A stretch of 64,000 nt of DNA, from assembly GCA_021397835.1 (NCBI GenBank), contig JAJFZO010000064.1:124001-188000 (forward strand), written 5' to 3'. A program made the translations under genes and the position numbers. Below the pieces are notes generated by a model that saw only the letters and a list, made by a program, of their open reading frames with translations, did not search any database and was not told where the DNA came from. Below, piece after piece: positions 1 to 13,589 of the stretch (positions are counted from its first letter, which is position 1; every line of letters begins with the position of its first letter). The stretch is from Moringa oleifera (lineage: Eukaryota; Streptophyta; Magnoliopsida; Brassicales; Moringaceae).

Positions 1-464
1 TTTGGAAACCAGTAAGTAATATAACTTCGAATTTCTAAAAATGGATATGTATTTTGAAAGTTGAAATTGTTTTGGGACATCCGAATAAGCAAGGGTGATT
101 GTCACCATTGAGATTGAGACACTTTTTTGCTTGGAGATATAATATGTGTTATGTTTCAGTAAACATGCATTGTCTAGTCAGTAAATGTTTTTATTATGCT
201 GTAATGGTGCCACACACACAAACTGAATTTTAGATCCCAAAATGTCCATTTATGGGTAAGATATTATTTCATAGTGAGGGTAAACTTCTTCTGTTTCTTT
301 TGACAATAATTGGGAATTATTTTATACTGTAAAAGTATGGATTTCACCCTTGGAAAGGTGATATATAGTTTTGCTTATACCACTGCTGTATATTTTTTGG
401 AGACCTGTGTAATGAAAAAAGTATTTCCACTTCATTTCTTACTTGCTCACATTCTGTTAAACAG

Positions 465-3400
465 GTTCTGATTCTTGGAACATTTCTGAAGAGTCAACAA
501 GAGGTAACCAAATATAATTGGTCATGTATGTTTGGGGAAGTGGAGGTTCCAGCCAACATCCTAGTAGATGGGGTTCTTTGTTGTCATGCTCCTTCACACA
601 CTATTGGCCAGGTCCCTTTCTATGTAACTTGTTCCAACCGGTTAGCATGTAGTGAAGTACGAGAATTTGACTACCGAGTTGGCTCTGCTAAAGATGTAAA
701 TATTGCCGATATTTATGGTGGTTCTACAAATGAAATGCTTCTTCATTTGCGGCTTGAGAAGCTAATATCTCAGAAGTCCTTTGGTCTTGAAAACCTTATT
801 TTTGAAGATGTTAGAGAGAAACAAAATTCGATCAGTAAAATAATTTTACTAAAGGATGAAGAAGATGCTTACCAGTTGCCAGATCCAATTTCTGAGACAG
901 AGGTGTACCAACGGAAAGCAAAAGAACAGCTCCTTCACAACAAGATCAAGGAGAAACTGTTTTCATGGCTCATTCATAAAGTGGCAGAATCTGGTAAAGG
1001 GCCAAGTACATTAGATGAGGAGGGGCAGGGTGTTCTGCATTTGGCTGCTGCTCTTGGCTATGATTGGGCCATAAACCCAGTTTTAGCTTCTGGAGTTAGC
1101 ATCAATTTCCGTGATGGTAATGGATGGACTGCTCTTCACTGGGCCGCATTCTGTGGCAGGTATATTCCTCTAAATCATTTTAATGTAGATTTATTTTTTC
1201 ATTGGATGTAGAAAGCAGCTTATGGTATTTTTCATTAGAGCCTTAAATCCAATTCGAATGATATGTGTGGCAAGAAAATTAGGCGAAGTCCATTTAAGAT
1301 TTTCACTTTCACTTTCTCTTTCTCTTTCTCACACTGACACAAGATATGTACAGTCTACAGCAACAAAGGAGCTAAAGTAGATAACGGTTTAGCTGAAACT
1401 GCATGTTGCTTTCTGTTACATATAGCAAATACAGTACTTATAAAATTTTGCCTAGGTAGCTTGAAATGTCGCAAGTTTTAACCAAATTGGCATTTTAGAT
1501 TTGTTGGTAAATTGTAATTTTTCTCAGGTTCTATCTAATGGGCATTGTGTTTGACATAGCTAATATCTTCTTGTCATACAGCTCTTTCTAACTTGAATTC
1601 TTTTGGATATTAGGGAGCAGACAGTTGCTGTCCTTGTCTCTCTGGGTGCTGCTCCTGGAGCAGTGACAGATCCCTCTCCAGAATTTCCTTTGGGTAGAAC
1701 AGCTGCAGATTTGGCTTCTGGAAATGGACACAAAGGAATCTCTGGTTTTCTTGCCGAGTCAACTCTCACCAGTTACCTTGAATCGCTTACAATGAATGAT
1801 CCAACAGAAAATGGTGCTCCAGAAGCTTCTGGAGCCAAAGCTGTGCAAACTGTTTTGGAGCGAACAGCAACTCCCACAAATGATGGTGATGTGCCTGATG
1901 TACTGTCACTGAAGGATTCGCTTACTGCTGTCTGTAATGCTACACAAGCTGCTGATCGAATACATCAAGTGCTTAGGATGCAGTCATTTCAGCGAAAGAA
2001 GTTGACTGAATTTGACGATGATAAATTTGGTATGTCAGATGAGCGTGCTATATCGATTATAGCTGGCAAGACACGCAGACCTGGACAAAATGATTGGCTA
2101 GCCCATGCTGCTGCAGTACAGATCCAGAAAAAGTTTCGTGGTTGGAAGAAAAGAAAAGAGTTCCTTCTAATCCGACAAAGAATCGTTAAAATCCAGGTAG
2201 TACTGCTTTTCCTTGCCTAAGAAATTCTTTCTTTCTTTTTATTTCCATTGCTCTTCCCTTGAAAATGTATCTTAGTTTCAAGAAGTTCTCCATCAAAAAC
2301 CTTCCCTATGTCATAAAGTTTTTTTAGTGCGGTTAAGTGATTTTTATGTTGTGGTAAATTAGTATAATTGGTTGCTATTGTAAAGAAGACAAAAGGAAGA
2401 GAGCTGCTCATGGAATTACCTGTGTCTCATCAGATTTTTGTTGTTAGGTTGATTGAGTAGTTAGTATGTAATTGGTCTGTTACTAGTTATTTTTGTTTTG
2501 ACATGATGCTAAAATTTGAAGTTCTACATTCGCTTATGAGAGACAATCAAAATTTAAATTTATTCTATTTTCAAGAATAATTGGAAAGCATGTCTTACCA
2601 TGTACTAGAAAGGCATCTGTCTTCCCCAACACCACCCCCCACACCACTGACCCCCCGCCGGGGGCACCCAACCTTCTTTTTTCTTTCCTGGTGCTAACTT
2701 TTGTGTTCATTGTCTAAAGGCTCATGTAAGAGGACACCAGGTAAGGAAACAATATAGAGCAATTATCTGGTCAGTAGGGATTCTGGAGAAGGTTATTCTG
2801 CGGTGGAGACGTAAAGGGAGTGGTTTGCGGGGATTTCGGCGAGATGCACTTACTAAGAATCCAGATCCTGAATGCATGCCCTCAAAAGAGGATGATTATG
2901 ATTTTCTTAGAGAAGGACGGAAACAAACTGAGGAGAGGTTGCAAAAAGCCCTTACTAGAGTGAAGTCCATGGTTCAGTATCCGGAAGGACGGGCACAATA
3001 CCGTAGGTTGCTTACTGTTGTTGAAGGGTTTCGTGAAACTAAGGTACACATTCTTCTTTCTTCATGCCTTTTCTTTGATGTTAACTGACTTTCGTAATAA
3101 TATTTAATTGCAGCATTTAGTCTTCTCTGTTCAATAGCAGACTGGCACTACGAAGGCACATTTACTAATCATACTTTCTTATCTTCTTCCTTAACTCCAA
3201 TTCTCTTTACCTTTGCCCTTGGGCTTGCATTTCTTGATTACTTTGTGCTTGCTACTTATGTGATACAATTATGAGTTAACATAATATTTCATGAATGGTT
3301 GAGTTGTTCAGTTTTAATTAGAAGAATTATGTAGTAATGAGACCAGCCATCTAAATTTCTATGTGAACCCACATGTCCACACCATAAAATACAGATTACT

Positions 3401-3672
3401 TAACTAAATTAGCAAGTTCCTTTAATTTTCCATATGTCTGATGATCTGATCTGTTGGGAAGGTCTCCTACATATTGTACATATGAATTCTTTTGTAAAGC
3501 AGCCAATTATTGTTTTTTTCATTGCTATTGCTAAATAAGATGTTTTGCCATGATGATCTTTCTGCAGTCATGTGACATGGCTTTGAGCAGGACAGAAGAA
3601 ACTGTTGAATGTGAAGATCTTTTTGATTCGCTCTTGGATGATGACACTTTCATGTCTATTGCTTTTGAATGA
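465..3672 (+). CDS. CAMTA: Calmodulin-binding transcription activator (CAMTA), 3' part, 5' end outside window
   Basis: Exons 465-1159, 1614-2196, 2720-3043 and 3568-3672 join in frame into 568 residues ending in a TGA stop. CAMTAs are calcium/calmodulin-responsive nuclear transcription factors that bind CGCG-type boxes. Visible domains in order: an IPT/TIG-like fold at the start (VLILGTFLKS, then FGEVEVPA and DGVLCCHAPSH), a charged linker, ankyrin repeats (GQGVLHLAAALGYDWA; NGWTALHWAAFCGR; GRTAADLASGNGH), IQ motifs (AAVQIQKKFRGWKKRKEF and VKIQAHVRGHQVRKQY), then a basic amphipathic segment (IIWSVGILEKVILRWRR) that fits the calmodulin-binding region. The acidic tail SLLDDDTFMSIAFE is typical of the family. 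The N-terminal CG-1 DNA-binding domain must lie upstream of the window. Family assignment is firm; which paralogue (CAMTA4-like is my guess) is not. Intron 2 contains an unusual C-rich patch at 2621-2670. Confidence 0.93.
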
Positions 3673-6600
3673 GACCGAGCAGACAGTTGTCCTCCTGTAT
3701 ATAGACTGGTCATAATCATTGTCAGGTTATGAAGAATCTAACTTCATGTTGTCTGTACATGTATTACCTAACTAGCATAGAAAAGAATCCATAATACCGC
3801 AGGTTTGCTCCTACATCATGCAAGCCATATCTGTCCTAGTTATTTTTATGTGTTTCGTTCTTCAGTTTCGAAAGGGGCTTAGGGTGGTAATTTATTTCAG
3901 TCTATGAAACATATATTATTTTGTTGTGTAGGAAGGAGAATTGTGACTGTTGCTTATTAAAGACAGATATTGTGATTCAAAAAGTTGGCTGCATTTTGTG
4001 CACATTCTTGGAAGCCTTGCATTTTGGGCATATTCATTTGTTTTCAATATAGATATCTTTTTGGGGATAAAGTCAATTTATTCATTCAGAAACTAGAAAC
4101 AGGAGTTCTGGTGCAAAGAGGGAGCTCTGGTTCTGTATCATAGTGAATCCCCACTGATGTTCAATGCTTATGATCATGTCTTCATATCAAAAACTGTTGG
4201 CTGATGAAAGTCTTTCATGTGCTTCAAAGGTTTTGCTGTGTTGTTTGCTTTTGAGGCTTCTTCCAGGTCCATGAGTCTTTGGTAGAAGACACAGAAGCAC
4301 AAGCATAATTCCTGCAATCTGACCAATTGTAAGGAACTAGTACTTGTTTATTGGTTTACCAGTTAAGCCATGTTTTGATTAGTTTTTATAAGTTGTGTGT
4401 AGTGAATGGGGCTAATCAATGAATGGGTAAGCCATTAACCCAGCTGGGATTGGTTCTTGAAAGCGTAGTTTTGATAAATATGAAACAAGATAAGTGGATC
4501 TTCTTCTTTTACTTTGTATTTATCTACCCAATTAAGCAAAAAATTGGGTGTGACATAGCTCGTAAGCATGGAGTTTTCTTTTCTTTTTTCTTTTTAAGGC
4601 TGGGCGGTTGTTTATCTTTTTTAAATAAAAGTGAAATTTTATGTAATTTATTATATTTATGTAATAAAAAAAATTATTTATTAAAGAATTTTAACTGAAA
4701 ATTATAATTCAATAAAAATTTAACCCAATCAAACTAAATACAAGAATTCCTAATTATTTGACGCTAAAACATGGCACAAAGAGGAGAAATGCTGAAATGA
4801 CAAGTTTCACAACTTGTTCACATGTTCAATTACTATTGTTCTACGCTTGTAATCACACTTTGAAGTACCATCTTCACAATTTTTCGTGTTTTAGGGAAAA
4901 GGAATACATTTTGATTTGGATTGATTAATTAAACAAAAGTAAATCAAGTGTGATCTAAAATCATTCAATTGAAGAGCAAACATTAAAATCATGTAGAGCT
5001 TTATTTGATTTCAGAAGTGCCTTCACAATTTACCCATTTAAAGGAAGAGGCACATCCGAAGAATTACTAAGAAGTGATGTTGAAATTTGAGAATTTTATT
5101 TTAGAAACATTTGAAACTATCAAAATTATTTACTGATTTAAATTATATCTAGTTTTTCAAAAATTTAATATTATTATAAATTATTTAATAAAATTAACAA
5201 TTGAAATTTATTTATTTTTTTTATATTAACATTATAAATTATAAAAATATTTTTATTTTTTAAAAAAACTCTTATTTCTTCCACCTCCCAAACATTGTCA
5301 TTGTATGTATGTATGTATTTTACCAGTGAACTTTAGCTTAATCATCCAACAATCGTCATGATTTTTTGCATCTATTTTATTGAGATCTTTTGAATTTACA
5401 ATGATAAACTTTTAAGTTCTATAAAACATTGGTCGTGGCATTTCACTTGAAAAATTAGGGTAGGGTTTGATTTTTTGATTTTTAATTTAAAAAATAAAAA
5501 ATAAATATTATTTAAAATTATGAATTTTATTTTTACTTTTCAATGAAATCTTAATTTTTAAAAAATATCTAAACAAACTCTTATCTATTGATTTTGTTCA
5601 AATTAAATCTTGATTTAAAATAATTATAAAAAATTAATATTTTTTATTATTGAAATGATTAAAATTTACTTAAATAGATTTTACATTTTATTTTGATTTT
5701 ATCTCTCAAAATTAGAAAAATTTTGACTAACTAGCTTTTTTTAATAAATTTTTAAAATTTTTGGTAGTATATTTTTTGAAAAAAATATTTTCAGCTCAAA
5801 AAAATTTTAAACTTTTTTATGATGATAGATTAAATATTTTTTTACATATGTGAAAAATTAAAGTCAAAATTTATTATAAAATATTTTTAATTTAAATATT
5901 TTAATGTTTAAATTTTTTAATAAGATTTAATTTGAACAAAATTAAAATATTAAAATTTATTTAGATATATTTTAAAAGTAAATATATGATTGAAAAGTTT
6001 AAAGTTTAAAATGATATTTATCTAAAAATTTATTTGATAAATCATTTCAAAAAATAGTTTTTATTTATTAATTTTTAAAATAAAATAAAAAACAAATTGT
6101 TTTTATTTTGTTTTTAATTTTTAGTTTTTAAAACAATTAAAAACAAAAAAATTATTAATAACGTTATTATAATTATTTGTCACTTTTAAAAAATTTTAAC
6201 ACATTATTTTTAAAATAATTTTATCAAATAATTTTTTCATTTTCAAAAACAATTTTAAAAAATTATTTTTAAAAAACAATTTCCAAAAAAAAAAAAAAAA
6301 CTGAGTCAGAGACAAACACACCCTTAGATTTCCAGACTTCCAATTCCCTTCAGATTCCTGACAAGTTTGCAGCCAATCCCATCTCAATAGCTATAAACAA
6401 TCAAGTTGTCTTAACTTCAAGCCTTACAGCTGCAAGTATTTGCAATGAAATAGCTTATTTTCATTTTCAATTTAAGAGTACAAACTCACAAAATAAACTG
6501 AGCTTCTGTGAATTACTTATCTCTAACATGAATACAAAATCTATTCTCTAGTTCATTCCTTCAGAGATAATTGCAGCAGAATCCGTCTCACAGAGTTAGC

Positions 6601-6816
6601 CCAGCAACAATGTCACAATGCCAATTTGCATTAACAAATTTAATGAATATACACAACCAGGCAGGGAAAGTAAAAAAGAGGGAGACAGAAAGAGAGATCA
6701 AGTTATGGATATTCAGTGCGATCTGGAAAACCAGGCAATTGCTCAAACAAGCTTGCATAATCTTCAACGAGCTTTGAATCCCAATATTGCCTCTCAAAGG
6801 ATATGAACTCCATGAA
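3673..6816. other. Intergenic region between convergent CAMTA and TOM1/TOM3-like genes
   Basis: Three-prime untranslated sequence of CAMTA probably runs to about 3990, where AT-rich poly(A)-type signals occur. From about 4600 to 6300 the DNA is extremely AT-rich and low in complexity. The part at about 5555-5960 resembles the foldback family seen at 15095-15613. A short TATG run lies near 5301-5317. About 6400-6816 is probably the 3' UTR of the minus-strand gene. No coding region is supported. Confidence 0.6.
5555..5960. repeat. Diverged copy of the AT-rich foldback repeat family
   Basis: This stretch aligns by eye with 15160-15550. Both contain an anchor of the form TTTGTTCAAATTAAATCTT followed by an ATAATTATAAAAAA stretch, then a poly-A/T region, then a GATAAAATTTAATTTGA-like segment. 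The termini are not clear here, so this is either a partial or a badly decayed copy. The match is in AT-rich DNA, so chance similarity cannot be fully excluded without an alignment. Confidence 0.4.
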
Positions 6817-9800
6817 TCATTTGATGGGGTGATACTGATCAGAAACTCGCTTGGGGGGCAGCTTTCGCAGGATGAAGAGCACCAAAGCAGATGGAATAAT
6901 CTCTACCAGCTGGTCAAGAAATAAAATACAAACAGCCATTAATATTGAAAATAAGTAAGCTTACAGGAAGTAGCATTGACCCAGAAGTCCATTCAAGCTT
7001 TAAAACAGAAGCAGACTATTCAGCAAAGCAGGTACTTGCCATGTAATAGATAAAATTTAACACTGGATGATCCATCACATCAAGATCAGCATCCTTGTCG
7101 AAGGCAGAGAGGGTAACCTAAAACAGGAACTCAGTAGAATATTCGTTACATTTGGTGGCACTAGGATCATCGGTACTTATTTCTGAAGAAATGACACTCA
7201 CCACAAAGCATCTTATTAAGAAACAAGCACAGCAGATTCCCGTTACACAGCCAACCTGCAAGGCAGATACAGTAGGCATGAAAATCTTTAATCAAACATT
7301 TTCATCCCATGAAACTCTAGTCCAAATCCCAAAAAAAGCATAATTCTTCATTACTCATATTTTTAGCGTCCCATGACTAGGTTCCATTATGACGCAAAGG
7401 GATAAAACTTGCCGGTCCTTGGCTGGACATGAACTTCAGAACACAATACAAATTTGCTCTTCTGAACTTCACAGGAAGGAGATGAAAATAATCATAGGTT
7501 TGTGCATAAAATAGCCAGGAATTGCCCAATCAATTCCCGCGGGATTGAAAAATATTTTAGAAGAAAAATTACAAAAACGGAAATTAAAAAAAAAATCCAA
7601 GGCAAGCTTGAGACACACCCCGCATTCCCCTTTCAACTAAGTTCTTCTGTATAATTAAAATATTGATGGAAATTATGAGAACATATCATCAATTATAGCG
7701 GAAAATGTGATAACATAACTCTATTTTATTTCAGGCAATAGCACAAGCAAAACAGGCATCTCAGATACAAACCTCATATAACTTCTTCTGACGACCTCTA
7801 GATTCAATGGGGAAGCGCCTCAGCATGATAAACAATCTAAGTAGGCATAAGAAAAAATTAAAAATATATTTAATATCATAGAACTTGAGTAGTGTCTACA
7901 TGATGATATTAGCTGTTACCTCCCACCATATATCAAGAATCCAAAGGCAGCACATATTGAAATGGCTGTAGAAATGAAATCAAAAATAAAATTTTATCAA
8001 TACAACAGCTCATCCATATAAAACAGCACTTCCTATCAAATCCATCAACTTCATGCAGTACCAGGAAAGCTAAACAGTTGAGATTCAAAAATCTGTACAA
8101 TTATTTCAGTCTGAAAAAGTTGTTCAAAGAAGAGCAGACAACAAAACAAGTCAACAGACTAACAAAAGGATATAAAATTAAAAAGAGAAGAAAAATGGTG
8201 TTGCCATCATTTACCTGAAAGGAAGAGTTTAGCAACTTCCACTGCAACAGAGCTGCTGCTTAATCTTACAGATATCCAGATACAGATCTAGTATCACGCG
8301 ACAATGACCAAGCAAGTAAGATATAAATAACAAAAATGCCTAGAATGTTGGCCATTTGATTCAGGCCCAAGTTATTACCAAGATGGATTGATAGACCTTT
8401 TTTCTCTCACCTGTACAAAGTAGACAAGCCCATTGACCACATAATATGTGGGCCTAAGTTTATTAATCGGAAGGCTTCTTGCCTAAGACGATCATGGTTA
8501 GAATCCATTAGCCTCCAGTTTAGCACAAGTGAACACAATAAATAGTAAATTGCTGTACCTGGTGATATATTTCAGCCCAGAACAATACAAGTAATGTATA
8601 TGTCGAGAAAAATAGAAGGCTAGGAAGATCCAGAAGCATCATCTCAAGCGCCTGTACCAGGATGATATTATGATATTATAAGGAAGTGCTACTGACAAAA
8701 GTAGGATGATACTTATACAAGTCAGAAGAATTCCTGATAGAACAAGGAGTATTACCGCCAACTGTTTTCAATTTTTCACAGTGATACAGGTGCACTTCAA
8801 CATACAAAAATAAAATAGAATAAATAAATTGTTAACCAGCTGTCTGTTGCACTCCTTCAATTAATATCAGTAGCAGCTATTTACTGCCTCAATCACATGC
8901 ATATTAATATTTGATCATCCCATTGGGCCCCTGGCAAGAATTTATACAAACTTTCAGGGCACAAGAAGAACAAATATCTGAAGACTCAGAAATCTTAGCC
9001 ACCTTGCCTTCATGATACAGAGGAAAACATCCCCTCCAACATCATGAGTTTTCACATGAATAATTTGAAAATTTACCAACTAGTAAAGATTAATTCATTT
9101 TGGGATGTGTTCTATCATTATCATTTCCTACACATGCATATTCTAACTATATTATCTTCACTAGCAGCTCCTTCTAGGTCAGGACTAATAAGTTTCACCA
9201 CAAAAGAAACACTATTTCCAGCAATCTCCAGATAACCAAAAATGAATTAATATTCTACACAAATTGCATGCTTCTACTGTTATACCAGTCAAGCGTAAGC
9301 ACATTCCTATTTACATCCATCCCAAACAAGATCCGGTTCATCCATTTATTCATGAATATGCTATCTTTATAAGAAATTTAATCCTGAGAGTTCCAGATAT
9401 CAAGAGAAATAACAAAATGCTAGAAGCCAGTCATCAAGTTCTTCTTCCCTGAAAGTATTACACAAATTGAAGGTCAAGTTACTATAATCGTGAATAAGAA
9501 TCATAACCTTTGGCCTAAGAAGAAACAAGCTCTTGTAGAAGCCAAAGAGAACAGCCCTCACTGCAAAAATGCAACAAAGTTTTTCACCAGGCTTATAGTA
9601 CAGATACAGGCAGATCTATAACAAATTATACACAACCCTTACATCCATTCACAACAAAATTCATCAAGTGGAAAACCTTTTGTGTTGTCCAACCGTATTC
9701 TGGCACTCTCATCTGAATACGGAAGAGTTGTACCTAATAATCAAAAGCACTGTTGCCATTAGAAAATGATTGTGTGAATCACAGAAGACTTGAATAAAGG

Positions 9801-11829
9801 AAGCAAAGAAGGAAAATGAAGTTTGTTTTTAGATGTTTTTGAAGGAACGTCTTTGGCAGATAAGTTTCTTTCATATCATCACTTCAATATACAACCTAAG
9901 GACAGAAAAGACAATCCAAAATCTTATTTCCTACATGACATTGTATATCCATCCTGGCTCTACAATTCTTGTATGAGCCCGAAGCTCCACAAGCAAAGCA
10001 ATAAATAGTAGCTTTGAGAATACAGAAATGCCATTCATTATCATACAGGAACAATGCTAAGATATTGCTGGATATGCAGATGACACTAGCTTTCTTGGCT
10101 TTTAGATATCTATCAATTAAACCAAGTGGCCTGCTATAGCTTTGGTAGGTGTGTAATTGAAAAGAAAAGATCAGTGCTATGTAAGAGCATCTTTACTCTC
10201 TATAAGCATCAGCACCAACAAAACATCATATCCTTATTACCAATCCTGAATTTTTCATCCTAGGAAAGAGTTTGTAATTCATTTCTGATAGTTGCTTAAT
10301 CAAGTTAAGAGATACATAATGAAGAAACAAGAGAATCAGATGTGCAAGCTAAAAGGATAAGTGATGCAGAGCCACATAGTTTTTTGGTCCCCAGAAGACA
10401 GCAAAGATCATAGACATGATAATATATTAAGAGAATATGACAGATGACAAAAAAGGTTCAGAGAATATGGCTCAAATGAAATAAAAATGTTTCATTGCTC
10501 TGCCAAGGCTAACTTCTGTGGACCAAAATAGCTCTTGCAGGGAAGAAGGGGGTAATCTTCTTGATAAACAAACTATAGAAGAAACTTAGCTCCATACTAC
10601 AGTTCAATGAGAACACTCAGAGTTTGCAACTTCAGTCCCGCTATGAGCTTTAATGTTGTTCGATAAACCCCATACTACATTGAGCAACAAATTTGTGATT
10701 CTCCATCAACTGAAAATATGATCCAGAAAAGAAAATATCTTCATATTCTGACAGGGCTTCATTTATACTAGAATGGCGTGAATGCATACACAAATTACAA
10801 TGATGCTCCAAGATTATTGAATGAAAATCTTAAAATTAAAAGAAAAAATGAAATTACTTCAAGTGGAAGCTAAACCAGACACTCATAGATAAATATTAAT
10901 AGGCTCATAAGCTTTACAAGCAAGATTGGCTATTGAACATCAATCGTGACAGAGCCAAGGGAATGTTTCAAGAGCTTTCCAATCCAACTAGAATACTCAC
11001 CTAAAACCAAATGACATTGTAATTGCAGAAGAAATGCATCACTTTACGTTTTAAGGAAACCCAATTCCGGCACTGCCACTGTCTGTAATGCAGATGGCTC
11101 TTTAACTTTCCCGCTAATTCATTCCACTTACACCAGCAAAATGCCTGGTCATCCCTCTTTCGGGTTCACCAGTTTAGCTAAATACTATTATTTAGTTCTT
11201 GCCCGTAAAAGACTTCATTGCAATAGACACAATTCAGCACACTAGCCAGCTGAATTTAAACTCAGAAAAGGTTCTGGCCATCTCCAAAAACCCAAAAAGT
11301 AAGTCTCACCATTTTCAGTTTTCTTTTATATATTGCAGATTGGTTTTTTTAGGAAAAGAAAAAAGAAAAAGAAAAAGAAAAGACTGACACCAGACCAGTT
11401 CAGGAGAAATGCGAAGGAACAGCTGAACCTAACGTAGGGAAGATTTCATGTGCAAAAACAAAAATCCACGTTAAAGCTTTCAAAATTCCTGACCTAACAA
11501 TTTGCTAATATTTACTTTGGAAGATAATCTAAGAATCATGTCAAGTTCAAATCATATTCCCTCTAATCCCCGACATAACTATATCTAACATTCTCATGGT
11601 CCGTGATTGAAATGGTAACTACGGAACTAATTACAAAGAAAGTAAAACTGTGGTGGGCCAAGAAAAAACATACCAAGGCAACAAAAGAGACGAGTGCATA
11701 GGATGCACACAAGGTATAGAAAATGCCTTGCTGCCATTCCTCTGATTCATCAATATCTTCCCACCAAGCAAACGCGTTCAAACTGTAACTCTCTGCCTGC
11801 CCAGACTCGAAACTCTTCGTTCTCGCCAT
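6817..11829 (-). CDS. TOM1/TOM3-type seven-transmembrane protein (tobamovirus multiplication host factor family)
   Basis: Eleven minus-strand exons: 11829-11674, 9733-9643, 9560-9508, 8651-8559, 8482-8411, 8287-8215, 7965-7920, 7836-7773, 7255-7202, 7117-7040 and 6909-6817. They total 873 bases, giving 290 residues plus stop, the usual length for the family. Members are multi-pass tonoplast membrane proteins of the host plant, named because tobamoviruses recruit them; their own cellular role is poorly defined. Recognisable blocks include [13 protein letters not shown] near the N-terminus, [48 protein letters not shown], and the end [16 protein letters not shown]. Hydrophobic stretches fit about seven membrane segments. 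The start ATG at 11829 gives the expected family N-terminus, although an in-frame ATG lies at 11865. The intron after exon 10 starts with GC rather than GT. TOM1 and TOM3 subtypes cannot be separated by eye. Confidence 0.93.
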
Positions 11830-11950
11830 GGGATAAATCAAACAACCGCGCACCCCGATGAACAAGAAGATGAAACAGAACAGAGGAAGAGAGAGAGAGA
11901 AAGAGCAGGGTCTGTTTTACTTGCAGAGAAGAGGGAGAACATCAAGGGGC

Positions 11951-12004
11951 ACACGTGGGTAATGCAGCGCGAGGACACTTTGATGGGCATCCGCCACGTG
12001 TGGC
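11951..12004. promoter_or_regulatory. Two G-box/ABRE-like elements upstream of the TOM1/TOM3-like gene
   Basis: ACACGTGG lies at 11951-11958, and a CACGTG core lies at 11995-12000 within GCCACGTGTGGC. Both are about 120-175 bases upstream of the minus-strand start codon at 11829. CACGTG is the known binding core for plant bZIP and bHLH factors (ABA or light response). The two sites are 44 bases apart. Whether they are promoter or 5' UTR depends on the transcription start, which I cannot see. Confidence 0.5.
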
Positions 12005-12989
12005 TCTGCAACCGCAATGATGGACATCGTGGCATATTCGTTGATTGCCCGACCGAAATGCTTTGCTTTTTCTTATCACGTAGATTGCTACGATGCCAAC
12101 CCAAAGTAGTTTGTTACCTTCTAGAGCAGCCAAGAGCTTGGCTTCATCCAGTGAGTGAATTCCAACACATTTGCTCGAAGGTTTTCTTTTACTCCTTTTA
12201 TATCCATGATCACATTGATTGCATTTAAATTTTCTTTAGAAAAATCTTCATTTTATGGACTCATACTAATTGAATTTTGTTGCATAAACTTGTTGCTTCT
12301 AATATTAGGATGAAACAAATGAATCTTCTAAGACCCGTTTACACTGATTTCTAATTTTGATTACCCAAATATCACATTGCTAGAAGTTTATATTAATTTT
12401 AATCATAGATATTATTTGTTCAAACAAATTTTAATTTTTCTCCATTTATATATTAAAATTAATTTTCATGACGTATTTATAAAATTTAAAAATTAAAATG
12501 TTATATATATATAGATATAACATATCTTCTTTAACAACGTATCAAGCTTAGTGTTATTAAACTATAAATAATTTTTTTAAATATAACTATTTCATGATAA
12601 TTAATATTACAATAAAATTTAATCACATTTTACTCAAAATACTATGTTGAAGAAGAGTTAAATTTCTCAATAAACTGTTAATATCATTTGTATGTAAAAG
12701 TATGCCAAATTAATTTTATAGCCAACGGGTTTGTCAGCTAAATGGCAATCCAGTATACAACAAAACCATGTTGCTTCTCCAGAATTTTCAGATTATATAT
12801 ATATATATAATGTATATCATGAGTGATAAATAAATAAATAAATAGAGTAATTTTTTTCTATTAAAATTTTTTAATTTGCATGGTTTAACTTTGACCCTTG
12901 ATCCCGAAAAATTTTTAAGATAAAATTATGTAATCAAATGGTTAGTATAATTCTCTATCCATAATGCTAGTTTTTATGGTTTATTAAAA

Positions 12990-12990
12990 T

Positions 12991-13039
<49 letters not shown>

Positions 13040-13040
13040 G
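12990..13040. repeat. Compound (TA)n(GA)n microsatellite
   Basis: About eight TA units run directly into about twelve GA units, ending in GAAAGAGAAGG. A clear compound simple repeat in intergenic DNA. Confidence 0.95.
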
Positions 13041-13589
13041 GAATCTTCCTTGAATGAAAGAGATTAAAATAAATATGACCCTAAATGCTTTGTTATGTAC
13101 AAAGTAAGAGATGTATGAAATAAAAACATGAATTTGGAAAAGGATTACTAAGAGATTAAGAAATTTTTTTAAAGATAATATCTTTAAAAAACATATGTAG
13201 AGAAAATATTAAAAAATTATTGTGAAATTAACATTATAATGTTAATTTAAAACAAAAAATTTAAATTTGAAAAGATGAAAATTGTTAAGTGATTCTTGCA
13301 ACAAATATAAGCAATAGAGGCATGTGTATGTTATGAGGTATATTGTGTATAATTATCGCATATGAGTTTATTGGTAATGACAATTAAACAAACTTAGGTT
13401 AAAAAAGTTAAAGAGTAGTTCTCGGCCAATGCATAGCGCTGTTAAACAATGGACATGTGAAAGCTTGTTTATTGTATTTTTTTTAATTAAAATATAAAGT
13501 TTTTTATTATTTTTAAAATAGTTTTGAGAATTTTAAATTACTTAATAATATTAAAATTAACTAATAAAAAATTAATATATATATATATA

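Noticed and set aside
1..11. Possible end of a preceding CAMTA exon before GTAAGT at position 12.
   Set aside because: The donor looks good, but 11 bases are too few to prove the frame, and the phase does not clearly give the expected family residues.
11838..12228. Several overlapping open frames upstream of the TOM1/TOM3-like gene.
   Set aside because: They lie in the GC-richer promoter and leader, have no family features and contradict each other.
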